Source of the DNA: DASUKL01 sp036278755
Lineage (GTDB): Bacteria > Chloroflexota > Limnocylindria > Limnocylindrales > CSP1-4
DNA length: 5,845 bases
NCBI GenBank assembly: GCA_036278755.1
Contig: DASUKL010000139.1
Span: 1-5,845, forward strand
Direction: 5' to 3'
This document shows, one piece after another, positions 1-5,210 of the stretch; position 1 is the first letter of the stretch; each line of letters starts with the position of its first letter. Made by a program: the position numbers and the translations under genes. The notes below the pieces were generated by a model, which saw only the letters and a program-made list of their open reading frames with translations, did not search any database and had not been told where the DNA came from.

Positions 1-306
1 GAGGCGATCCAGGCGGCGGCCTCGGGGCGCGCTACGTACTCCGTTGCCGCGGCTGCAGCCGACTCGGCCGCGGCGCGGACCCCGAGCGAGCAGGAGCTCC
101 GGCTGCTCGAGCTGGTCGCCTCGGGCGCCAGCAACGCCGAGATCGCCGGGGAGCTGGGCATCCCGGCGAAGACGGTGGAGAGCCGGCTCCACCGCCTGTT
201 CGGCCGATACGACGTCCTATCCCGCACCGAGCTCGCCTCCTTCGCCGCGCAACAAGGCTGGCTGACCGGCCAGGGCACGGCTGGCCGAGTGTCCAACGGA
301 CGCTAA
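1..306 (+). CDS. LuxR/NarL-family DNA-binding protein, C-terminal part (5' truncated)
   Basis: Reading frame 1 is open from the window edge to TAA at 304-306 and gives 101 residues; the true start lies to the left. Visible residues 27-85 match the GerE/LuxR four-helix DNA-binding domain: TPSEQELRLLELVASGASN, then EIAGELGIPAKTVESRL as the helix-turn-helix (about 46-63), then a region ending SRTELASFA. Before it, EAIQAAASG followed by an alanine-rich stretch resembles the end of a receiver domain plus linker, as in NarL/FixJ response regulators, but the phospho-acceptor region is outside the window. The protein should bind promoter DNA as a dimer; its targets cannot be read here. The last 13 residues are an unstructured tail. 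It is 42 bases ahead of the next gene with no clear terminator. It could equally be a LuxR protein with another sensor domain. The family call is firm, the subtype is not. Confidence 0.85.
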   Translation, partial: EAIQAAASGRATYSVAAAAADSAAARTPSEQELRLLELVASGASNAEIAGELGIPAKTVESRLHRLFGRYDVLSRTELASFAAQQGWLTGQGTAGRVSNGR

Positions 307-329
307 GGATTCGCGAATGCATGCGGGGA

Positions 330-338
330 GATAGGGGT
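330..338 (+). promoter_or_regulatory. possible -10-like element ahead of the small gene at 349
   Basis: GATAGGGGT lies 10 bases before the ATG at 349. It nearly repeats GATAGGGTT found 8 bases before the ATG at 3133. A TA-containing hexamer this close to a start would give a leaderless or very short-leader message. Against this, purine-rich GGGGAG (325-330) and AGAGG (341-345) could instead be ribosome-binding sequence. No convincing -35 box is visible. This is inference from position and from similarity to other starts in the window. Confidence 0.25.
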
Positions 339-348
339 GCAGAGGTAG

Positions 349-573
349 ATGCCCGGGATCTTCGTGCGGTTGATCGACGAAGCGGTCGAGGTTTGGCGTC
401 CGGTGGAGGCAGTGCACCTTGATGGCAATGTCTATCAGATCGCGGAGCAGCCATATGACCGGTCGATCGAGAAGTGGGAGTTCGAGCCGGGAGACGAGGT
501 CATCTGCATGCCGCGCGAGTCGCCCGAAGGTCGGATCCTGGTTGCCGTTCGCTTCGCTCATCTCTCACCCTGA
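349..573 (+). CDS. small conserved hypothetical protein, 74 aa
   Basis: The ATG at 349 is preceded directly by an in-frame TAG (346-348), so no upstream start is possible; AGAGG at 341-345 sits close in front. The product is soluble and acidic, with no signal peptide or membrane segment. It shows a pattern I recognise from unnamed short bacterial proteins: V-R-L-x-D-E-x-V-x-V-W-R-P-V-E-A (6-21), a short hairpin-like stretch with G-N-V-Y-Q-I (26-31), K-W-E-F-E-P-G-D-E-V (42-51), a Cys at 53, and a final strand I-L-V-A-V-R. Alternating hydrophobic residues suggest a small beta-barrel, which is inference. No function is known to me. Eighteen of 74 codons end in A or T, clearly more than in neighbouring genes, so it may be acquired or weakly expressed. 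It appears to be its own transcription unit, with 79 bases before pxpA. The conserved WRPVEA block and clean start argue that it is real. Confidence 0.75.
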   Translation: MPGIFVRLIDEAVEVWRPVEAVHLDGNVYQIAEQPYDRSIEKWEFEPGDEVICMPRESPEGRILVAVRFAHLSP

Positions 574-640
574 TCGCCAGCGGCTGGTCCGCCCGTCATC
601 GCTCTCTCGGCGTCCCGGCCTCTTGGTCCTGCGAGGGGGG

Positions 641-646
641 TAGCAT
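641..646 (+). promoter_or_regulatory. possible -10 element of the pxpABC operon
   Basis: TAGCAT fits the TAnnnT form of a sigma-70-type -10 hexamer and ends 6 bases before the GTG of pxpA. Transcription from it would begin at or next to position 653, giving a leaderless message. The only other start signal is GAGGGGGG (633-640), 12 bases before the GTG; this is far for a Shine-Dalgarno sequence and would lie outside a transcript begun at 653. No good -35 box is seen 16-18 bases upstream. TAG 641-643 is also the in-frame stop that fixes the pxpA start. Confidence 0.4.
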
Positions 647-652
647 CGGTTC

Positions 653-1390
653 GTGCGGATCGATCTGAACGCGGACGTGGGGGAGGGGTTCGGGCCGTGG
701 TCCATGGGCCAAGACGAGGCGCTCATCCCGCTCGTCACGAGCGTCAACGTGGCCTGTGGCTTCCACGCCGGCGATCCCCTGACGATCGAGCGCACCCTGC
801 GCCTTGCGCTGGAGTGCGGGGCGAGTATCGGCGCCCACCCCGGCTATCCCGACCGTGAGGGTTTCGGGCGGCGGGCCCTGGCCATGAGCCCGGCCGAGCT
901 CGAGGCCGCGATCCTCTACCAGGTCGCCGCCCTGGGCGGCATGTGCCAGGCCCTGGGAGGCCGGCTGCGGCACGTCAAGCCCCACGGCGCACTGTACGAC
1001 CGCGTGCGCGACGATCCGGAGGCCGCAGTGGCGGCCTGTCGGGCCGTGCAACGCCTCGCTGACCGGTCGGGCGCGCCCCTCATCCTCGTCGCCCAGCCTG
1101 GTTCCGCGCTCCTGGCTGCGGCCGCGGACCTGGGCCTGCCCAGTGCTGCGGAAGGCTTCGCCGACCGAGCCTACGAGCCCGATGGCCGACTCCGCTCCCG
1201 CCGCCTCCCGGGCGCCGTGCTCGAGGAGCCGGAAGCCGCCGCCGCCCGGGCCCTGAGCCTCGCCCGCAGCGGCCGCTTCGCCACGCTCTGCGTCCACGGC
1301 GACACCCCGCGCGCGCCCGCCATCGCCTCGGCGGTCCGGGCGGCCCTCGAGGCGGCAGGGCACGAGGTCGCCGCGCCCTCCGCAGCGTGA
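653..1390 (+). CDS. pxpA: 5-oxoprolinase subunit A (LamB/YcsF family)
   Basis: PxpA works with PxpB and PxpC to cleave 5-oxoproline to L-glutamate with ATP hydrolysis in the cytoplasm, recycling a damage product of glutamine and glutamate. The 245-residue length matches the family (about 245-255). Family motifs appear in order: D-L-N-A-D-V-G-E (4-11), S-V-N-V-A-C-G-F-H-A-G-D-P (30-42), G-A-H-P-G-Y-P-D (60-67), V-K-P-H-G-A-L-Y (108-115), E-G-F-A-D-R-A-Y (167-174) and C-V-H-G-D-T-P (213-219). The conserved Asp and His residues of the LamB/YcsF barrel active site are all present. The GTG start at 653 is fixed by an in-frame TAG at 641 and by the DLNADVGE motif beginning at residue 4. It is the first gene of the operon, and its stop overlaps the pxpB start. 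The function is well established for this three-gene arrangement; the old 'lactam utilization protein' label refers to the same family. Confidence 0.97.
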   Translation: MRIDLNADVGEGFGPWSMGQDEALIPLVTSVNVACGFHAGDPLTIERTLRLALECGASIGAHPGYPDREGFGRRALAMSPAELEAAILYQVAALGGMCQALGGRLRHVKPHGALYDRVRDDPEAAVAACRAVQRLADRSGAPLILVAQPGSALLAAAADLGLPSAAEGFADRAYEPDGRLRSRRLPGAVLEEPEAAAARALSLARSGRFATLCVHGDTPRAPAIASAVRAALEAAGHEVAAPSAA

Positions 1391-2103
1391 ACGCGCCGAG
1401 CATCGAGCGCTTCGGCGAGGGGGCATACCTGGTCGTCCTCGGCGGGGGCATCGATCCCGCGGTCAACCGGCGCGCCCACCGGATCGCGGCGGCCCTGCGC
1501 ACGGATCGCGCCGCGGGTGGTCCCTGGGACGTGCCGGTGCCCGCCTACGAGTCGGTCCTCGTGAGCTTCGATCCCGAGGCCATCCGCCCCGCACAGGCAC
1601 GCCGCCGCCTGGAGTCCCTGGTCGCGCAGGCCGAAGCGGCCGACGCCGAGCCCGACCATACAGCCGACGCCCAGCCCGACCACGCAGCCGAAGCCGAGCC
1701 CGGGCCGCCGATCGAGATCCCGACCCGCTATGGCGGCCCCGACGGCCCCGATCTCCCGCAGGTCGCCGAGCGCCTGGGCCTCAGCGAATCGGCCGTTATC
1801 GAGCTCCACGCCGGCCGGTCATACCAGGTCTATCTCCTCGGCTTCAGCCCCGGCTTCGCCTATCTCGGGCCCCTACCTCCAGAGCTTCGGATCGCCCGCC
1901 GGTACGTGCCCCGCGAGCGGGTGCCGGCCGGCAGCGTGGCCATCGCCGGGGCCCAGACGGCGGTCTACCCCACCGCCACGCCGGGCGGCTGGCAGCTCAT
2001 CGGGCGGACGGACGCACGTCTCTGGGACGCCGCCCATCAGCCGCCGGCGCTGCTGCGCCCTGGTGGGACGGTCCGGTTCGTGCCCCTCCGCGACCACCGC
2101 TGA
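1387..2103 (+). CDS. pxpB: 5-oxoprolinase subunit B (KipI-like)
   Basis: PxpB pairs with PxpC in the ATP-dependent 5-oxoprolinase. The GTG start at 1387 overlaps the pxpA stop (GTGA), so translation is probably coupled. The product has 238 residues. The N-terminal part (about 1-83) carries the allophanate-hydrolase subunit 1 fold. The C-terminal part holds the family signature: Y-Q-V-Y-L-L-G-F-S-P-G-F-A-Y-L-G ending near 161, P-R-E-R-V-P-A-G-S-V-A-I-A-G-A-Q-T-A-V-Y-P (about 175-195), then T-P-G-G-W-x-L-I-G-R-T. It is about 20 residues longer than E. coli PxpB, and the excess is an Ala/Asp/Glu/Pro-rich insert at about 85-108 made of three 8-residue repeats. The insert lies between the two halves, where a flexible loop should be tolerated. 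The Bacillus homologue KipI was described as an inhibitor of kinase KinA; with pxpA and pxpC adjacent, the enzymatic role is much more likely. Confidence 0.96.
   Translation: MNAPSIERFGEGAYLVVLGGGIDPAVNRRAHRIAAALRTDRAAGGPWDVPVPAYESVLVSFDPEAIRPAQARRRLESLVAQAEAADAEPDHTADAQPDHAAEAEPGPPIEIPTRYGGPDGPDLPQVAERLGLSESAVIELHAGRSYQVYLLGFSPGFAYLGPLPPELRIARRYVPRERVPAGSVAIAGAQTAVYPTATPGGWQLIGRTDARLWDAAHQPPALLRPGGTVRFVPLRDHR
1639..1710 (+). repeat. 3 x 24-base in-frame tandem repeat inside pxpB
   Basis: Three consecutive 24-base units (1639-1662, 1663-1686, 1687-1710) encode ADAEPDHT, ADAQPDHA and AEAEPGPP. The first two differ at only a few bases; the third has diverged in its last third. The repeat stays in the pxpB frame and adds a charged, proline-containing linker (residues 85-108). 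It probably arose by slippage or unequal exchange, and copy number could vary between strains. Confidence 0.8.
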
Positions 2104-2121
2104 GCGGCCCACGATCCGCCG

Positions 2122-3117
2122 ATGCTGGAGGTCCTCGCCTCGGGCCTGCTCGACACGGTCCAGGATGGGGGCCGCCCGGGCGCGCGGGACCTGGGCGTGC
2201 CGGTCTCCGGCGCTTGCGACGCCTGGTCGCTGGCCGTCGCCGACCGCCTCCTGGGCAACGAGCCGGACGCGGCCGCCCTGGAGATCACGGCCCTTGGCCC
2301 CACCCTGGCCGTGCGGCAGACCTGCGTCCTCGCCCTGGCGGGGGCGGAGCTGGGGGCCTCCGTGCCCGAGGAGGGTCGGGCGTTGCCTGTCGGCACCAGT
2401 CAGCTCGTGCATGCCGGCACCCGCATCGTGTTCGCCGGGCCCCGGGGTGGTCGTGGGCTGCGGACGTATCTCGCCCTCGCCGGCGGGATCGACGTGCCGC
2501 TGGTCCTGGGCTCGCGCTCGACCTGCCTGGCAGGGAGCTTCGGCGGTCTCGACGGGGGCCCGCTCCAGACGGGTGACGTCCTCCGTCCGCTGCGCCCTGA
2601 CGACCTGACCGCGGCGGGCCGTCGCTGGCCTGGCGGTGGCTTCGACCCCACCGCCCGCCGGGCCCTGCGCCTCCTGCCCGGTCCCTCGACCCTGAGCGCG
2701 GCCTGCCCCGGCGCCTACGAGGCCCTCGTGGCCACGGCCTGGCGGGTCAGCGGCTCGGCCGATCGGATGGGCCTCCGCCTGGCGGGTCCGCCGCTGGCCG
2801 TGGATGCCGCCGCGGCCGGGATGCTCGTCTCGCGCGGGGTGCTGCCGGGGACGGTGCAGATCCTGCCCGACGGCTCGCCCCTCGTCCTCCTGGCCGACGC
2901 CCAGACCGTGGGCGGCTACCCCGTGGCGGGCATCGTGCCGGCCGCCGACCTGCCCCTCCTGGGCCAGCTGCGCCCTGGCGACCCGCTCCGCTTCCGGGCC
3001 GCGACCGCCGCCATGGCCCGTGCGGCTTCGCGTCGTCAGGCGCGGGGGTTCGCCGCGCTACGGTCCCGGCTGGAGCGGGGTACGAGCTGGGACCTTCTCG
3101 CTGACGCGGCTGGCTGA
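2122..3117 (+). CDS. pxpC: 5-oxoprolinase subunit C (biotin-dependent carboxyltransferase-like fold)
   Basis: PxpC completes the ATP-dependent 5-oxoprolinase with PxpA and PxpB. Its domain resembles allophanate hydrolase subunit 2 (the KipA/AHS2 family), historically annotated as a 'biotin-dependent carboxyltransferase family protein', although there is no biotin site in the protein. The 331 residues are slightly more than E. coli PxpC (310). Family motifs appear in order: T-V-Q-D-G-G-R-P-G (12-20), G-V-P-V-S-G-A-C-D (25-33), R-T-Y-L-A-L-A-G-G-I (114-123), an SRST-to-GD block (about 131-152), D-R-M-G-L-R-L (214-220), and G-T-V-Q-I-L-P-D-G-S-P (243-253) leading into L-A-D-A-Q-T-V-G-G-Y-P (257-267). 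The ATG at 2122 lies 18 bases after the pxpB stop with no strong Shine-Dalgarno sequence and no TA-rich element, which fits an operon-internal gene. The extra length is mostly a basic and aromatic C-terminal tail. Confidence 0.96.
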   Translation: MLEVLASGLLDTVQDGGRPGARDLGVPVSGACDAWSLAVADRLLGNEPDAAALEITALGPTLAVRQTCVLALAGAELGASVPEEGRALPVGTSQLVHAGTRIVFAGPRGGRGLRTYLALAGGIDVPLVLGSRSTCLAGSFGGLDGGPLQTGDVLRPLRPDDLTAAGRRWPGGGFDPTARRALRLLPGPSTLSAACPGAYEALVATAWRVSGSADRMGLRLAGPPLAVDAAAAGMLVSRGVLPGTVQILPDGSPLVLLADAQTVGGYPVAGIVPAADLPLLGQLRPGDPLRFRAATAAMARAASRRQARGFAALRSRLERGTSWDLLADAAG

Positions 3118-3123
3118 TAGGGT
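3118..3123 (+). promoter_or_regulatory. possible -10-like element ahead of the membrane protein gene
   Basis: TAGGGT, within GATAGGGTT, begins directly after the pxpC stop and ends 9 bases before the ATG at 3133. It resembles the element ahead of the small gene at 349. It suggests the membrane protein may have its own short-leader promoter even though only 15 bases separate it from pxpC. The same TAG is an in-frame stop that fixes the start. There is no clear -35 box, and read-through from pxpC remains possible. Confidence 0.3.
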
Positions 3124-3132
3124 TGGGGCCAC

Positions 3133-4062
3133 ATGATCCGCGACGTCTCGATCATCGCCCTGGCGGCCACGGGCCTAGCGGTCGTGGCCTGGGAGCTGCA
3201 GCGCTACGGCGCGCGCCGTCTGTGCTACCTCATGGCCGTCGTGGCGGGCGTGGCCACGGCCGGGTTGTGGATCGCCGAGGGGCCGCTCATCAGCGGTCCC
3301 TGGTGGGTCCTGCCGGCCCTCGTCCTGTTGGCCGGCGTGGCCCTGCCGGATCAGTTCGTGCGCTGGACCGGTGGCCCCAAGCGCGAGTGGGGCCTGGTGC
3401 GCTCCTTCGAGATGGCCGCCGCCCGGCTGGCCACGGCCCAGACCGAGGCCGAGGCTGCGGCGGGCATGACTGCCCTCCAGCGCCTGGACCGCTGGCGCAG
3501 TAAGCGCACGAGCGCGTTCATCGACCTCGTACAGATGACCTACGGCACGCCGGCCGCGGAGCGGCCGCCGGACCAGGTGGAGCGCCTGGAACGGATGCGC
3601 CGGCAGCTGTGGGCCGGCCTCAAGCCCAAGCCCGCCTGGACCGAGGAGGTCCGCCTGGCCTGGCTCCGGGCGGCACACGGTGAGGCGGCCTGGGAGCGCG
3701 CCGATCAGCTGACCCGCCGGGGCGAGGGGGTGCTCTTCTTGGGCCTGCTCATCGTCGCCGCCGTGGAGGCCTTCACCCTGATCTTCCCCTCCATCCTGAC
3801 CGAGACGGCCAACGGCGCCATCCACGCCCTGGGCGTGCCGGCCGTGCAGCTCGTGGTGGGCGTGAGCAACGGCGCGCGCTGGCGGTACCTCGTGGCCTGG
3901 ATCGTGCCCCTCGCGGCGATCTTCCTCATCAGCGAGTTCCTCCTCGCGCCGCCGCTCCAGGAGGCCGGCTTCCTGCTCGGCGTCGTCCTGTTCGGCTGGA
4001 TGGCCTTTGCGCCCGACGCCTGGACCACCTATTCGAAGGTCGTGCTCCGCCGCTGGGCCTGA
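3133..4062 (+). CDS. multi-pass membrane protein of unknown function, 309 aa
   Basis: I do not recognise this family. The ATG at 3133 follows an in-frame TAG at 3118 and is the first possible start. Three hydrophobic segments lie near the N-terminus (about 5-21, 30-48, 56-72). A hydrophilic region follows (about 73-197), rich in Arg, Glu, Ala and Trp and predicted to be helical: an F-E-M-A-A-A-R-L-A-T-A-Q-T-E-A-E-A-A-A stretch (92-110), Q-R-L-D-R-W-R-S-K-R-T (116-126) and V-E-R-L-E-R-M-R-R-Q-L-W (149-160). Further membrane segments are at about 199-222, possibly 230-244, 252-272 and 279-294, and the protein ends in basic K-V-V-L-R-R-W-A. There is no enzyme motif, Walker box, HEXXH or transporter signature. 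Third codon positions are strongly G/C like the other chromosomal genes, so the gene is real and native. It sits between pxpC and ispH, and proximity alone does not assign it to either pathway. Confidence 0.88.
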   Translation: MIRDVSIIALAATGLAVVAWELQRYGARRLCYLMAVVAGVATAGLWIAEGPLISGPWWVLPALVLLAGVALPDQFVRWTGGPKREWGLVRSFEMAAARLATAQTEAEAAAGMTALQRLDRWRSKRTSAFIDLVQMTYGTPAAERPPDQVERLERMRRQLWAGLKPKPAWTEEVRLAWLRAAHGEAAWERADQLTRRGEGVLFLGLLIVAAVEAFTLIFPSILTETANGAIHALGVPAVQLVVGVSNGARWRYLVAWIVPLAAIFLISEFLLAPPLQEAGFLLGVVLFGWMAFAPDAWTTYSKVVLRRWA

Positions 4063-4086
4063 CGCTCGGCCCGGGGCGTCCTCGCC

Positions 4087-4109
4087 GCACGTGCGATACT
4101 CGGACCGAG
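4087..4109 (+). promoter_or_regulatory. possible short-leader promoter of ispH-der with two inverted repeats
   Basis: GATACT at 4095-4100 matches four of six bases of TATAAT and ends 9 bases before the ispH ATG, so a transcript would have only a few leader bases. It is flanked by a perfect 8-base palindrome, GCACGTGC (4087-4094), and by CTCGG-A-CCGAG (4099-4109), which abuts the ATG. No Shine-Dalgarno sequence lies in the last 20 bases. The inverted repeats are short enough to be chance; their position makes them worth noting as a possible operator. No good -35 box is visible. Confidence 0.35.
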
Positions 4110-5195
4110 ATGGGTACCGTCGAACAGGTCGTCATCGCCCGCCGGACCGGCTTCTGCTATGGGGTCCGGGAGGCCATCGACGACGCGCGCCTTTCGGCCG
4201 GTCGCGGCCGGTCCACGGCCACACTGGGCCAGGTCGTGCACAACGAGGGCGTCATCGCCGAGCTCGACGCCCACGGGATCGCCACCGTCGACAGCCTCGA
4301 CCAGCTGGCCGACGGTGACGCGGTGGTCATCCGCGCCCACGGCGTCCGGCCCGACGTCATGACCCAGGCGCGTTCGCGCGGCCTGGAGGTCATCGACGGC
4401 ACCTGCACCTGGGTCCTGGCTGAGCAGAAGGCCATCCAGGAGCTCGTGACCGAGGGTTACACGATCGTCCTCCTCGGGACGCGCCAGCATCCCGAGACGA
4501 TCGGCCTGCTGGGCTTCGCCCCCGAGGCCATCGTCGTGGACGAGGAAGAGGAATGGGATGCGATCCCCCATCGCAAGCGGATGGCCCTCATCAGCCAGTC
4601 GACCCAACCGCCCTGGAAGTTCGAGAAGCTGGCCGCCATGCTCGTCTCCCGCAGCCACGAGCTGAAGGTCATCAACTCGGTCTGCCCGGTCACGATCCGT
4701 CGCCAGCAGGACACGATGGCCCTCGCCGCCGAGGTCGACATGATGGTCGTCGTCGGCGGCCGGAGCAGCGCTAACACCAAGGAGCTCACCCGCCTGTGCG
4801 CCATGGCCGGCGTCCCGGCCCACCAGATCGAGGAGGCCGGCGACCTGACGGACGCGGCCGTCTTCGGCACGGCCCGCATCGTGGGTGTGACCGGCGGCAC
4901 GAGCACGCCCATCGAGGACCTGGGCGCCGTGGCCGAGCGGGTCTACCTCCTGGCCGGCACGGACGAGCAGCGGCTACGGGCCGCGGAGCTGGCCCGGGAG
5001 GCGCTGGCCTCGGTCGCCGAGCAGGCCTACCGCAGCACCTCGATCGGCGTCCCCATCGGCAACCTGGGCGCCGTCCGCCAGCCTGGCGAGAAGGGTCGGC
5101 GAGCATCCGGCCGCCCCTCCGAGCCTGCCGCCGCAGCCGCCACCACCGGAGCCGTCTCCGCCGGAGCCGCCCCGGGCGGCATCGCCGGCCGCTGA
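4110..5195 (+). CDS. ispH: 4-hydroxy-3-methylbut-2-enyl diphosphate reductase
   Basis: IspH is the cytoplasmic iron-sulfur enzyme that reduces HMBPP to IPP and DMAPP, the last step of the MEP isoprenoid pathway. Three cluster cysteines are present: C16 (T-G-F-C-Y-G-V), C99 (D-G-T-C-T-W-V) and C192 (N-S-V-C-P-V-T). Substrate-site residues aligned by eye to E. coli are H44 (V-V-H-N), H77 (R-A-H-G-V), H127 and E129 (Q-H-P-E-T-I-G), T165 (S-Q-S-T-Q), S220 and N222 (S-S-A-N-T), and S265 (G-T-S-T-P). At 361 residues it exceeds the usual length of about 310-320; the extra is an Ala/Gly/Pro-rich tail from about residue 323. The residues beside C99 and C192 differ from the common D-A-T-C-P and C-x-A-T patterns. 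The ATG at 4110 sits just before the first conserved strand, and no alternative start fits better. der follows 15 bases downstream. Adjacent ispH and der is a familiar arrangement (for example in cmk-ispH-der clusters of Firmicutes), suggesting an ancestral housekeeping cluster. Confidence 0.97.
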   Translation: MGTVEQVVIARRTGFCYGVREAIDDARLSAGRGRSTATLGQVVHNEGVIAELDAHGIATVDSLDQLADGDAVVIRAHGVRPDVMTQARSRGLEVIDGTCTWVLAEQKAIQELVTEGYTIVLLGTRQHPETIGLLGFAPEAIVVDEEEEWDAIPHRKRMALISQSTQPPWKFEKLAAMLVSRSHELKVINSVCPVTIRRQQDTMALAAEVDMMVVVGGRSSANTKELTRLCAMAGVPAHQIEEAGDLTDAAVFGTARIVGVTGGTSTPIEDLGAVAERVYLLAGTDEQRLRAAELAREALASVAEQAYRSTSIGVPIGNLGAVRQPGEKGRRASGRPSEPAAAAATTGAVSAGAAPGGIAGR

Positions 5196-5210
5196 TCGCC
5201 ACCGACTGAC

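Noticed and set aside
309..324. Perfect palindrome ATTCGCGAAT followed by overlapping GCATGC after the LuxR-type gene
   Set aside because: Ten-base palindromes are expected several times by chance in a window this size, and there is no T-tract or second copy to suggest a terminator or operator.
577..640. Candidate terminator hairpins between the small gene and pxpA
   Set aside because: The stems are only 4 base pairs (CCAG/CTGG, CCTC/GAGG) and no run of T follows, so an intrinsic terminator is not supported.
596..1426. Long minus-strand open frame (276 codons) opposite pxpA, and similar long antisense frames elsewhere
   Set aside because: High GC content removes stop codons from several frames. 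The products are arginine, glycine and proline-rich with no family motifs, while the + strand holds complete conserved genes.
1387..2103. Annotation of pxpB as KipI, a sporulation kinase inhibitor
   Set aside because: The adjacent pxpA and pxpC and the full AHS1 signature favour the 5-oxoprolinase role; no sporulation gene is present.
1730..2608. Plus-strand 292-codon open frame spanning the pxpB-pxpC junction
   Set aside because: It is an out-of-frame shadow with a serine, arginine and proline-rich product. Both pxpB and pxpC are intact in their own frames with all family motifs.
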